A stretch of DNA of 64,000 nt from Dryomyza anilis (Eukaryota > Arthropoda > Insecta > Diptera > Dryomyzidae), in NCBI GenBank assembly GCA_951804985.1, contig OX638132.1, forward strand, positions 17,713,529 through 17,777,528. The letters run 5' to 3'. Position numbers and translations under genes: made by a program. Of the stretch, positions 45,961 through 57,290 are shown in pieces (within the stretch, counting starts at the first letter, position 1; each line of letters starts with the position of its first letter). Below the pieces are notes generated by a model. That model ran no database searches. It was not told where the DNA came from and saw only the letters and a program-made list of their open reading frames with translations.

Positions 45961-46374
45961 ACCCGCCCGGCTGAAGATGAATTTAAGCAGTGCAATGCTG
46001 GCACTTAGTTGACTGCTACTCTTTTTGATACGTTTTTTTTTATTGCTAGATGCTACTTTTTGTGATTGGCATGGTGGATGAATAATTTTTCTGTGGATTT
46101 TAATAAATTCAAGAAAATTAATTTTGATGTAAAATGTTTGTTTTACATACCACAGAACAGAGAATACAGTCTCTGATAAATTTCTCAAATTTCCATATTT
46201 AATTAAACAAAATAAAAAATGGCACGAACTATATATATTCAAAAATAACCTGAAATTTCAATTTTGTTACGATTTTTGTGAAAGTTTTTCTAATAAAAAT
46301 AAATGTTAAAAAATTTAAAATTTTTACTTTTCAAATCTGAGCATTTTAATCCATTTCATCTTAAAACTTGATAT
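45961..46374. other. AT-rich non-coding stretch
   Basis: No supported feature. Confidence 0.5.
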
Positions 46375-47165
46375 GGATGAATTTCGTTCTCAAACCATGA
46401 TTCATTGTATTGATGAACGATTCATAATATTGATAACTACAAAACATCAATGTTATGAATTCACTAAAAATATGATGAATGAGCGAAAAAGTGTTCTTCT
46501 ATATGATAATATTGTCGAATGCTGTTCATCAAACCAAATTTCAATCAAAATATTTTTTTTTTGTTCATTTAAAAAAAAAAAATGCAAAAAAAAATTTCGG
46601 ACAAATTAAAAAAAAATATATCTGGGAATTTTTATTCTGTAGGAAAATTTTTTTTTTGCACAATTTTTTTATTTTTTTTTTAATTTCAGTTCGCACAAAA
46701 ATTATACATCAATTAATTTATTTTGAAAAAACGATATTCTTTTTTTAAATAATATTTTATAAATCAAGCAAGCAATATTTAACAGTTAAATAACATAAAC
46801 TTTATAGTAAATATAAATATCGTCGATGATACTGCAATGCCGCCTATATACAGTTTCGAACATCCCATGGAAAATAAATTTTACAGCTGAAAAAATACTG
46901 TTTTGAATCTCAATTCTGCACTTACTTCATCCAAAATTAAGTATGTCATAACTTATAATGGCATTTATTATGCGAAATATTTTCATTTACTTAGGTGGTT
47001 TTGCAGTATCTTTGACGTTATCTGCAAATGAAGAAAAATTCGTGTGTGTATAAATTTTATGTTTAAGAACATCATATTGAACATTAAAAACATCTATTGA
47101 ATATTCAAAACATCAAATTGCAATTCAATGAATGAAATCATCCATATGATGAATCTGGTAATTGG
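46375..47165. mobile_element. Family D, copy 3 (large, with internal block)
   Basis: The left part (CGTTCTCAAACCATGATTCA, TGTATTGATGAACGATTCAT) and right part (CAATTCAATGAATGAAATCA, TCCATATGATGAATCTGGTA) are family D ends. Between them are poly-A/T runs and, at 46790-46980, the block shared with 18480-18700. This is the longest D copy and suggests what the fuller element looked like. Confidence 0.65.
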
Positions 47166-47569
47166 TGAGAGACACATACACATTGATTTACGTCGGACTG
47201 AACAGATTTCCACATGTACATTTTATTTATTTATTTATTCGTATACCATAACCACTTTCTGTAGAAATGAACAACAAATGGTTGCGTTTTTATTTAAATC
47301 TATATATATTGGCATTTAAAAAGTCAGGCATTGCTACTTAATTGGCTTTAAAAAAACATCATAAATTCAATCGGCGTACAAAAGAACCACAAGTACCGCA
47401 CATTCTAGCAGAAAATGAAAACAAATATTTAAATTTTTTCCAGATATTGTATTAAAAACAATTCAATTTTTAAACGTACGGATTATTTGTTATTTAATAT
47501 ATTTAATATAAATATTTATAAATATTTTATTATTTTTTATTTTATTAAAAACAGTATGAAGTAAAATTT
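47166..47569. other. AT-rich non-coding stretch
   Basis: No supported feature. Confidence 0.5.
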
Positions 47570-47712
47570 GTAAAATATTTATGACAGATTCACGGATATT
47601 TTAGGAACGGGCAGAAAACAGACAGCTTCTGATACATAATTCGTATTCGTCTGCTTGAATTATTTCGATTAAATGTTTCTAAACTGCCTCGACGCTGCCA
47701 AAAATTTTATCT
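47570..47712 (+). repeat. Family C fragment
   Basis: TGACAGATTCACGGATATTT, GAACGGGCAGAAAACAGACA, GCTTCTGATACATAATTCG and AAACTGCCTCGACGCTGCCA match one unit of the 37.6-38.6 kb block. Confidence 0.75.
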
Positions 47713-47971
47713 ATGGATATTAACAAAAAGATAATGCAACCAATACCTTTAACTATTGAGATATATATTAGTATTTTCAAAAGGCATGTTATGTGGAAAA
47801 AATGCAAGTATCACAATAGATTTATAACAACAATAAACATTTATTTGAAAGTTCAAAAAGTCATTCCGATTTATTTCCAATAAAATACCTTATAAGTATT
47901 ACTTATATTTAAAACTCAGCCAGGTTATTATTGTTTATTTTAAATTTAAAAAGATTCTGTAATAATTTTAG
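47713..47971. other. AT-rich spacer before satellite
   Basis: No supported feature. Confidence 0.5.
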
Positions 47972-49940
47972 ATTATAAAATTCTATAAAATTCTATAAAA
48001 TTCGATAAAATCCTATAAAATTCTATAAAATTCAATAAAATTCTATAAAATTCTATAAAATTCTATAAAATTCTACAAAATTCTACAAAATTCTGTAAAA
48101 TTCTATAAACTTCTATAAAATTCTATAAAATTCTATAAAATTCTATAAAATTCTATAAAATTCTATAAAATTCTATAAAGATCTATAAAATTCTACAAAA
48201 TTCTATAAAATTCTATAAAATTCTATAAAATTCTTTAAAATTTTATAAAATTCTATAAAATTCTATAAAATTCTATAAAATTCTATAAAATTCTATAAAA
48301 TACTATAAAATTCTATAAAATTCTATAAAATTCTATAAAATTCTATAAAATTCTATAAAATTCTATAAAATTCTATAAAATTCTATAAAATTCTATAAAA
48401 TTCTATAAAATTCTATGAAATTCCATTAAATTCTAAAAAATTCTATAAAGTTCTATAAAATTTAATAAAATTCAATAAAATTCAATAAAATTCTATAAAA
48501 TTCAATAAAATTCAATAAAATTCTATAAAACTCTATAAAATTCTATAAAATTCTATAAAATTCTACAAAATTCTATAAAATTCTATAAAATTCTATAAAA
48601 TTCTATAAAATTCTATAAAATTCTATAAAATTCTATAAAATTCTATAAAATTCTATAAAATTCTATAAAATTCTATAAAATTCTATAAAATTCTATAAAA
48701 TTCTATAAAATTCTATAAAATTCTATAAAATTCTATAAAATTCTATAAAATTCTATAAAATTCTATAAAATTCTATAAAATTCTATAAAATTCTATAAAA
48801 TTCTATAAAATTCTATAAAATTCTATAAAATTCTATAAAATTCTATAAAATTCTATAAAATTCTATAAAATTATTTAAAATTATATAAAATTCTATAAAA
48901 TTCTATAAAATTCTATAAAATTCTATAAAATTCTATAAAATTCTATAAAATTCTATAAAATTCTATAAAATTCTATAAAATTCTATAAAATTCTATAAAA
49001 TTCTTTAAAATTCTATAAAATTCTATAAAATTCTATAAAATTCTATAAAATTCTATAAAATTCTATAAAATTCTATAAAATTTTATAAAATTTTATAAAT
49101 TTCTATAAAATTCTATAAAATTCTATAAAATTCTATAAAATTCTATAAAATTCTATAAAATTCTATAAAATTCTATAAAATTCTATAAAATTCTATAAAA
49201 TTGTATGAATTTTTATAAAATTCTATAAAATTCTATAAAATTCTATAAAATTCTATAAAATTCTATAAAATTCTATAAAATTCTATAAAATTCTATAAAA
49301 TTCTATGAAATTCCATTAAATTCTAAAAAATTCTATAAAGTTCTATAAAATTTAATAAAATTCAATAAAATTCAATAAAATTCTATAAAACTCAATAAAA
49401 TTCAATAAAATTCTATAAAACTCTATAAAATTCTATAAAATTCTATAAAATTCTACAAAATTCTATAAAATTCTATAAAATTCTATAAAATTCTATAAAA
49501 TTCTATAAAATTCTATAAAATTCTATAAAATTCTATAAAAATCTATAAAATTCTATAAAATTCTATAAAATTCTATAAAATTCTATAAAATTCTATCAAA
49601 TTCTACTAAATTTTATAAAATTCTATAAAATTCTATAAAATTCTATAAAATTCTATAAAATTCTATAAAATTCTATAAAATTCTATAAAATTCTATAAAA
49701 TTCTATAAAATTCTATAAAATTCTATAAAATTCTATAAAATTCTATAAAATTCTATGAAATTCTATAAAATTCTATAAAATTCTGTAAAATTTTATAAAA
49801 TTCTATAAAAATCTATAAAATTCCATAAAATTCTGTTAAATTCTATAAAATTTCATAAAATTTTATTCCGTTCTAAAAAATTCTTTTAAATTCAAATAAA
49901 TTCTAATTAATACTATTAAATTTTATTAAATTCTATAGTA
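47972..49940. repeat. 10-bp satellite (TTCTATAAAA)n, ~195 units
   Basis: From ~48001 to ~49880 every unit starts at a coordinate ending in 1, so about 188 consecutive units show only substitutions and no net indel other than multiples of ten. Each canonical unit contains TATAAAA, and at unit junctions AAAATT, an A-tract repeated once per ~10 bp. A cluster of variant units at 48411-48570 (TTCTATGAAA, TTCCATTAAA, TTCTAAAAAA ... CTCTATAAAA ... TTCTACAAAA) recurs at 49301-49460, offset 890 bp (89 units) with one or two differences. The right edge decays from ~49860. Confidence 0.97.
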
Positions 49941-49984
49941 TTAGTGTTCTATAAATCAATTTATAAAATTAGAATAAATATTTA

Positions 49985-50065
49985 AGAAAAACTATTAAAA
50001 AATACGATTTTAATTCAATGAATGCAACATTCAATTTGATGAATTCTGGTTGTTCGTGACATTTT
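49985..50065. repeat. Family D end fragment
   Basis: AATACGATTTTAATTCAATG and CAATTTGATGAATTCTGGTT match the outer end of the foldback at 33707-34128. Lies ~45 bases right of the satellite. Confidence 0.6.
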
Positions 50066-50689
50066 TTTTGGTTTGTATCTACATTCTGTCAACGTATTTA
50101 ATAGACGTGAAATTATATCGTCCCATATATACATTTTTTGGCATTTTGAACAAAACCATGCCACTGTACAATGCCATGACGCGTGACAACTTTGACTCGC
50201 ATTGACGCACAAAGTTCACCGGCGCAAAAAGTTCAACAACAGATCCGTTTATTTGATGGATTTGTTCTGATTGAATAGCAGAAAATTGCGCATATTTTGT
50301 GTCATTGTTGAATTGATTGTTTTTGATTTTTACACATTTTATATTTTATTTTTTCGGTGTGAATATAAAAAACATTCTGCTGTTACTATTCACGCTGATT
50401 TCAGGGACAAAAATAGTAAAGCATATAATCCCGTCTAGGATCGTCAGTTGCACAATTGACGCAGATGAATGTTTTTTTTTTAAGAATTTGCAGTTATCCG
50501 TCACATATATGTGTTTTTGTTTTAGATGAGTTTAGGCTTTTTTTTTTAGATGACATGTATTTTTTGTAAAAACTAAAATTCTATTTTATCACAATATAAA
50601 TTATTGAATGCATTAAAAAAGAATATAGGATAGTTTTTAGTTTTTAAAACTTGTTGAAAGGTTGCTAATGTCCAGCTATTTCCGAAAAT
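50066..50689. other. AT-rich non-coding stretch
   Basis: No supported gene; frames near 50015 (-) and 50317 (+) are not recognisable. Confidence 0.5.
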
Positions 50690-51000
50690 GGATGAGCCTA
50701 TGAACACTACCAATTACCGACGACCCATTGCAATATGCTCTGCACTCTATTAGATAGTGGAGAATGTAATAAACTTCCAGCTTGTGAACTATCTGGAGTT
50801 CAACGAATTAGTGACCCGAAATATGGTTTCCGTATTGCGGTGCTCTCCGAAAAGCGGAAAATTTGTATTCACCTTTACTAGGAAAGTAATGCTGTTACTC
50901 TCGATATTTCCAAGGCGTTTGATCGAGTGTGGCACGAGGTCCGCGGATCAAAACTAATTGCATGTGGTTCAGTGATTACAGTTGGTTGCAGTGTTTTTAT
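50690..51000 (+). pseudogene. Jockey-type LINE RT fragment (motif A region)
   Basis: Pieces in changing + frames read MDEPMNTTNYRRPIAICSAL (normally NYRPIAIC), then VENVINFQLVNYLEFNELVT, then YGFR, and finally TLDISKAFDRVWHE with RT motif A (first catalytic Asp present). Stops and at least two frame changes disrupt it, and similarity ends near 51000. Motifs B and C do not follow. Same superfamily as the relics at 33480, 35290 and 52013. Confidence 0.8.
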
Positions 51001-51218
51001 ATGAAAGGTTAACTTTGATAGGGTATAACTTCCGAGGGTCAATGAGAACAAACGTTTTCTCATCTGTTTTTGAAACTTTAAATCAATCCGAATAAATATC
51101 TTCTATAAACTATACCCGCTACGACCCGACAGAACAGATTTTGTTTAGGTGAAAATTTTAATTTTAAATTTTCCTCGTCTACGCGACACCATGTCGCGTA
51201 AATATAAAACGGTAAATG
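51001..51218. other. Short non-coding spacer
   Basis: Includes the near-palindrome CGCGACACCATGTCGCG at ~51182. Nothing else is supported. Confidence 0.4.
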
Positions 51219-51697
51219 AAAAACGGATCAAAAAAAGAACTTCCAGAGATGCCAACTTGTCCATATTTTCACATCTTAACCCTTAAAGGTTGCTGAATCT
51301 TGTCGTGTAATCGGTTTCTCTGTGAAAAATCACGTTCGTGAATTATCGTGAAAACCGCTCAAACGTGACTTATTTATCAAAATTATGACATATCACCTTG
51401 AAAAACGGATGAAAAAAAGGAACTTCCAGATTTGCCAACTTGTCCATATTTCTTAACCCTTAAAGGTTGCTGAATCTTCTCGTGTAATCGGATTCTCTGT
51501 GAAAAATCAAGTTCGTGAATTATCGTGAAAACCGCTCAAACGTGACTCATTTATCAAAATTATGATAGATAACCTTGAAAAACGGATCAAAACAGGAACT
51601 TCCAGAGTTGCCAATTTGTCCATATTTTCACTTCTTAACCCTTAAAGGTTGCTGAATCTTGTCGTGTAATCGGTTTCTCTGTGAAAAATCACGTTCC
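51219..51697. repeat. ~180-bp tandem repeat, 2.6 units
   Basis: GAAAAACGGAT(C/G)AAAA starts units at 51219, 51400 and ~51577 (spacing 181 and 177). Each contains GAACTTCCAGA, CCAACTTGTCCATATTT, TTAACCCTTAAAGGTTGCTG and GTGTAATCGG. The third unit stops after AATCACGTTCCTGA. Units are ~95% alike. TTAACCCTTAAAGGTT is an imperfect palindrome inside each. Confidence 0.9.
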
Positions 51698-52012
51698 TGA
51701 AAAAACCACAAAATTGTATTATGTGTTGTATATTTTTGTGTTGTGCTGAATTCTCGCGAAAAATATATATATAAAAAATAAATATATATTATTTTATTAT
51801 CATTAGATTTGTTGTGCTGTAATACAATTTTTTCCCAAAACAAAATATTACTCTGGAAAAATTAATTTTGTATTTTCGCTTTTATCAAACTCAAAATTAA
51901 AATGGTTAAAAATGGGTTAAGATATTGTTTCATTTACGTATTTGTATCCCTATTCATCTTGTTCAGACAATAGCTCATTTCGATCACAAGTATACTGATT
52001 TTTGACAGTCAG
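51698..52012. other. AT-rich spacer
   Basis: No supported feature. Confidence 0.5.
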
Positions 52013-52390
52013 ATGCCATACTCAGACCATTGTGAACTGTGCCCAGAACCGTTGGGTGGGTTTAACAATTTTTTAGGTTTCATAGGTTTTACAAATGCTA
52101 AGTTTTCGAAGGAATACGTAACGAAATTCCACCAGATCGAATTTTTTCTTCTTCTTCTTCTTCTTCTCGGGTATCGAACAAAGCTCACCCCTTCGTAGTC
52201 CACTCGGTGCTCATGAGAATCACGCATTACAAAGAGAATTCGTTATTCATTCGCACGATACGTTTGTGGAATAATCTAACTGCGTCTATTTTTCCCGACA
52301 TTTTTGATATGAGAAATTTCAAAAGAAACATCTACCGGACTCTACTGTATCTTTTCTCCTTTCCTCGATCAACACTGTGCATTTAATAAA
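52013..52390 (+). pseudogene. Jockey-type LINE ORF2 C-terminal relic
   Basis: From ~52170 one + frame runs without a stop through KAHPFVVHSVLMRITHYKEN, IRTIRLWNNLTASIFPDIFD and FKRNIYRTLLYL. This is the pattern of Jockey-superfamily ORF2 C-termini (RTTHY...SFFPRTxRLWNSLP...FPxxFDxxxFKxNV). A CTT-rich tract at 52147-52165 separates it from less clear text at 52013-52140. No poly(A) is obvious. It is better preserved than the relic at 35290. Confidence 0.8.
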
Positions 52391-52904
52391 TAAGGGGCAT
52401 TCGCCGAGCGTTTTTTAATATGCAAAAATGGTAAAAACCGATTTAAGTAATTTTAAACCTCTGAGTGTGCATTTAGCAAAAACTAATAAAAAAACCACAT
52501 TAATAAATAAAACTGATATTTATTAAAAAAAAAATTAATGAGTTGAGTTTGTGACAAACTTTCGCAATTAATTTTGCAAAATTGACACAAGCGACAACTT
52601 GAACCAATATAAAAAGCACATTAAAAAAGGAAAATATATATAAATGCACATGCAAAATTTGTTTCATAATTAAAAATGTTTTTACAAAGAATTTTGTATT
52701 CATAAATTTGTTCCCATGTTGTTGCCCCCAATGAAGTTATATGCAGTAAAATAAAACCCAAAAAAACGATTTCCCAAAAAAAAATGAAATTCGCCCTAAA
52801 ATTTGGATTTAACTAAATCGAAACGAAACAATTTTAAATATCCGCAAACGAAACAAAATAATTTTCGAAAATTTAAAAATTTTTAAAATCTATAAATATC
52901 TGTG
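52391..52904. other. AT-rich non-coding stretch
   Basis: No supported feature. Confidence 0.5.
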
Positions 52905-53345
52905 CACAGATGTGCAATAATCGACGTAAATATAGCAACCGATATTAATTGCATTCATTAATTAGTAGCCGCGGTAGCTCAGTGGTTAGTGCGTTGGACT
53001 GCGAGCCGAAAGGTCCCCGGTTCAAGTCTGGACTGGGGCTAACAACATCTTTTCATAGAAACATTTTTCTATACCGCGCTACCTCTCGTCAGTAAATGGC
53101 AAACCTACGAGAGTAAAACCATTGCCTATGAAAAGCTCTCACCCGCCGTTCGGATTCGGCAATAAACTGTAGGTCCCACCACTTTGAGTACAAATATAAC
53201 ACGCACAGCTCAAAATGGTGAGAGAGCTTGGCCGAAGTTCAATATAGGACTGTAGCGCCAAACTATTATTATTAATTAGTCCTGCATTAAAATTCACTTA
53301 TTTAAATCAACAATTCCGTTTGCTAGTACGAATATTTGTACGTTA
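52905..53345. mobile_element. Family E element, copy 3, split by SINE
   Basis: ATAATCGACGTAAATATAGC, AACCGATATTAATTGCATTC on the left of the SINE, and TTAGTCCTGCATTAAAATTC, CAATTCCGTTTGCTAGTACG on the right, match copies 1 and 2 in reverse orientation. Confidence 0.8.
52966..53270 (+). mobile_element. tRNA-derived SINE, copy 3 (full length)
   Basis: Same head (A box TAGCTCAGTGG, B-box-like GGTTCAAGTC), body and ATT tail as copy 1, with only scattered differences. ATTAATTAG at 52957-52965 and 53271-53279 is a perfect 9-bp target duplication, and the family E sequence resumes seamlessly after it. Strongest evidence in the window for a real SINE family. Confidence 0.95.
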
Positions 53346-53394
53346 ATGCAGCAAATTAATAAGCAAGCGCAGTTTCAGCAATTATATTTGTCCA

Positions 53395-53645
53395 TTTGAA
53401 TTTTATTTTAACAGAAGACTATTAAGTAAACATCGCTTGCAAATTGTAATTAGTCTCGAGAGAAGTGTATAGATGTTTAGTATATTTAAAATGATGTCAT
53501 AGTGAATTTTGATTTTAAATTTTTGAATTTTTGACTTTTATTTTAACAGATCACTATTAAGTAAACATCGCATGCAAATTGTAATCAGTCTCGGGAGAAT
53601 TGTATAGATTTTTATTATATTTAAAATGACGCCATACTGTTTAAG
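53395..53645. repeat. Two-unit tandem duplication (~136 bp)
   Basis: TTTTATTTTAACAGA at ~53401 and ~53536 open two units that both contain CACTATTAAGTAAACATCGC (or GACTATT...), TGCAAATTGTAAT, AGTCTCG and GTATAGAT...ATATTTAAAATGA. Non-coding. Confidence 0.8.
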
Positions 53646-54018
53646 TTTTCCCTAACTATTGCTGATGTTACGTTCAATGAATTGAGCCACTCTTTTAATT
53701 ATGTATACACTCTTTTAATTTTGTATTTTAATGCATCATATCTCTAAAACCAAACCATCTGAGAAGTCGAAATTTTGACAAATTCTGAATTTTGTATTAT
53801 ATCACCATATTTTATCAAATTAAATCAGTTCGTTGATTTGATGTTGAATGACTCATTCTTTTTTTGGAAAATAAAGTTTTCTTACAATACAGTTTTTCAT
53901 GTTTAGGTGGTTGCACAGAAAAAAAAATTCCATATAATGATTTTATAATTATTTTTTACGAAAATAAATTGTTTTTTTTTAGGAAAATAAAAAATATTAA
54001 TTATTTGTTTTTCTAAAT

Positions 54019-54021
<3 letters not shown>
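53646..54021. other. AT-rich non-coding stretch
   Basis: No supported feature. Confidence 0.5.

Positions 54022-54081
<60 letters not shown>
54022..54081. repeat. (TA)n microsatellite, ~30 units
   Basis: Pure TA dinucleotide run; the tyrosine/isoleucine frame across it is an artefact. Confidence 0.97.
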
Positions 54082-54083
<2 letters not shown>

Positions 54084-54344
54084 TCCGAATAAAAATTTGA
54101 AAAAAATACAACAAAAAATATTTTTTTTTCAAACACAAAATTATTTTGACATGGGGTAATGTGAGAAATTGCAATTTGTGCACATGTTTTTGTACTTAGA
54201 AGAATAAAAACAATTGTCAAATGCTTCTTAATATGGCATTAGGTATTTCAAATTAATACCTTTTTATTGCATTTCGAGAAGAATTGAAAAAAAAATTTTT
54301 GGAAGTTTTTTTTTGCTGGTGCTGGTGTTTGCTACAAAGAAAAA

Positions 54345-55920
54345 CAAATGTACATCATATTGATGAATTCCGTTCTTCAAACCAGGATTCATTATATTGA
54401 AGAACCATTCATAATATTAATGACTAACGCCATCGATGTTATCAATGCTATCATAAATATGCAGAACGCTTGGTAACTGTCGAAAAAGTGTTCTTCAATT
54501 TGATGAACTGTATGTGAAGAATACGTTTCATCATATTAATGAACCATAATATAAAATACAACATATCACTATCATGCCAAAGGGGCAAATGTGCAATTTT
54601 TGACATTTGCGTTTTTTTACATTTTCGAATGTAGTTTATTCTCAAGTATGCTGTTTCAAAATCGCGTGTCATTTTGTTGAGTATTTCTAGCCACAAAAGG
54701 CAAAACCAAAAGGAGCGAATTTGAAAAATTGAAAATCTTATCATGCCAAAAGGGCGAATCTTTTCGTTTTTTCGCCATAACTTTTTATTGGTATAAGATA
54801 AAATAGTGGTGTAAAAGCATTTATTGTTCGTTTTTAAAGCACCTATTGATCTGTATCATTATTTAAAAAATATTTTGCCAAACATTTTTTCCTGCATATA
54901 ACAAATGGCAAATTAATGTTTGACAAAATATTTTTAATTAACAAAGCAGACCGATAGGTGCTTTAAAAACAAACAATAAATGCCTTTACATTACTATTTT
55001 ATCTTGTACAATTAAAGAGTTACAGCAAACAATGAAAAATATTCGCCCTTTTGGCATGACAAGATTTTCAATATTTCCAATTTCTTCGTTTTTTTGCTAT
55101 TATTGGTGCATGATAAAATAGTGGTGTAAGGTATTAATTGTTTGTTTTTAAAGCACCTATCGAACTGCATCATTATTTAAAAATATTTTGCCAAACATTT
55201 TTTCCTGCAAATAACAAATGGCAAATTAATGTTTGACAAAATAATTTTAAATAATGATGCATATCGATAGGTGCTTTAAAAACAAACAATAAATGCCTCT
55301 ACATTACTATTTTATCTTGCGCTAATAAAAAGTTATATCATAAAAAACAAAAATATTTGCGTTTTGATGAGGATATAGCCTCACAAAATCCGTATTTATA
55401 ATTCAGTAGGTTGTCCAAATCTAAATATATTTTATATACGTTATACTAATTGACGAATAAACTAAAATAACAGAAAAAAATTAAAGAAAACATAAATTTT
55501 TCTAGTTTTTAAAGCACTTCAAACTTTAAAATTTGATTTCCCAACATTTTTAAAAATGCACATTCGCCCCTTTGGCATGACAGTGACGATATATGTTCTT
55601 CATATTGAAGAACATAAATGTTCATTAAACCAAATATCAATCAAAATATTTTTTTTTCGTATAATTTTTTTAGTCCGATTTTTTTTTTTTTGGATAATTT
55701 TTTTACTGTTTTTTTTTTGTTAAATAAAATTTTTACAACACTTTTTTTTTTGATTTATTTTATAAAAAATCTTTTTTTTTTGAAAAAAATATTATGAACA
55801 TATTCATCAATATGACAATTCAAATTCATTGTTTTGAATATTTTGTTCTTATATATAATGAATGTATTCATTTATATATATCATTTAATGAACGTATGAT
55901 GAATCGGGTAGTATCAAAAT
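54345..55920. mobile_element. Family D, copy 5, split by FB1
   Basis: 54345-54561 matches D copy 1 (ACATCATATTGATGAATTCC, GTTTCATCATATTAATGAAC, AATATAAAATACAACATA). After the FB1 insertion, D resumes at TATGTTCTTCATATTGAAGA and continues with TTCATTAAACCAAATATCAA to the right end TGAACGTATGATGAATCGGG near 55900. Copy 1 at ~19245 is the uninterrupted junction. Confidence 0.8.
54562..55593. mobile_element. FB1 foldback element, copy 3 (complete, 1.03 kb)
   Basis: Ends CATATCACTATCATGCCAAA and TTTGGCATGACAGTGACGAT are inverted repeats. Interior palindromes repeat the AGATAAAATAGTGGTGTAAA / AGCACCTATCGA modules twice. The flanking D sequence is continuous across the insertion. Non-coding. Confidence 0.85.
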
Positions 55921-56094
55921 GTGAGTATCAAAAAGTGAGAATTTTTATCGTTTTAATTGAGAGACTTTAAGTTTAAAATGATCGCATAATCTATATCTTT
56001 TGAAATACAAACGGGTTTTGCAAGTAATTTAACATTGCTTAAATGATGCTAAATTATGATGATGCTGATGTTCAAATTTCAAAGTGGGAAACAT
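55921..56094. other. Spacer
   Basis: No supported feature. Confidence 0.5.
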
Positions 56095-56390
56095 TTTCTG
56101 GGGTAAAGTGGGAAACTTATATATGCAATGTTTATTGTAATTTCAGTGAAAATATATTATTATATGCATTATTTATTTGGTTTAGCCAAGAAAAAACTTT
56201 AATCGTGATCAAAAAAATCCAATGAAAAGCAACATTTGGACTTGCTGAAATAAGATATGAATTGCAGAGAAAGCCGAGAAGCGAACCTTTAACAGTAGCA
56301 AAAAGAATACATCGGTAAATATCCCTCAACTTTATCAAAAGTAGAACAATTTTTTACAATTTGCATCAATAAAACGCCGAAATTCATCAA
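56095..56390. repeat. Family H repeat, copy 2 (uninterrupted)
   Basis: GGGAAACTTATATATGCAAT, TTTAGCCAAGAAAAAACTTT, TCCAATGAAAAGCAACATTT and AAGATATGAATTGCAGAGAA align with the three separated pieces at 29040-30350, acting as the pre-insertion state. Confidence 0.75.
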
Positions 56391-57290
56391 TCTGGGGGGC
56401 TTTTGTGTTTGGGGCTCCGTTTTTGGTGATTGTGTGTTTCGCGCTTTTGATTTGGGTATATTCGATATTTCATACGAAAGCCGTATGGAAAATCTTGGGG
56501 TTTATTTAATTTAATTTTTTGGGTTATTTAATTTGGGAATGATTTTGTAGCGCTCTATTTGAAATAATGCGAAAACAATATATTTAAGAAAAAAACATTT
56601 AAGATGAACAACATTCTTTGTATAGTTCAAGTTTTATTTTGTCAGAAAAACAAAACCGCAGAAAAAAAAAAAAATAACAACCATCAATGGTGATAAATTT
56701 CATGTCAAATAATGTATAATGTGTTCAGTAGGAGTTATTTTAGTTGTTGCGTAACGCACGTTTCGCTAAGCTGTCAGCACGCACACCGTTATGCAATACA
56801 GGTACCATTAAAGTGTAGCCCCCCGCCCTATGAGTTTTCGTGTGTTTTTTTTTATCTCAAACTAAAATGTCACTATCTTGCTATGTCACATATTGTTAGA
56901 AATTGAACTAAAATAATGATAAAAAAAAACTGTTCATTGTATTTTTCCATAACCCGATAAGTTGAATTTAAAGCAAAATGAGTATCATTTTTGTGTCATT
57001 CGTTTCGATTTCGTATCGATATCAATCGATATATCATACGATTTCGAGTGCCAAATTGGAACTACATGATAGGTAGATATCGATCCGTTCTATCGCAGTT
57101 TTATCGGTATGAGAAAATGTTCGAAATCGGAACAATACAGAAGAAAAAATAATCAAAGTTCGAGATTGCTTCGAGATTGCTTCGATGTTCAAAACATCGC
57201 ATTTGGTCAATGAATTTGAATGTACGAGAAATTTTAAAAATTAACAATAATTAATAACACAATCGAATACTTTATTGAAAAAAGTCACAA
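56391..57290. other. Non-coding stretch with DRE-like cluster
   Basis: 56390-56530 is G/T-richer (GGGGGGCTTTTGTGTTTGGG). 56990-57090 is dense in ATCGAT/TCGATA words. 57165-57190 holds a direct repeat of GAGATTGCTTC. No gene. Confidence 0.45.
57014..57021. promoter_or_regulatory. TATCGATA (DRE motif match) within ATCGAT cluster
   Basis: Exact DRE match followed within ten bases by AATCGATATA and, at ~57077, GATATCGATCC. Clustering makes it somewhat more notable than a lone 8-mer, but no transcript start can be shown. Confidence 0.35.

Noticed and set aside
54022..54081. (TA)n run as a replication origin or promoter
   Set aside because: A simple microsatellite is sufficient explanation.
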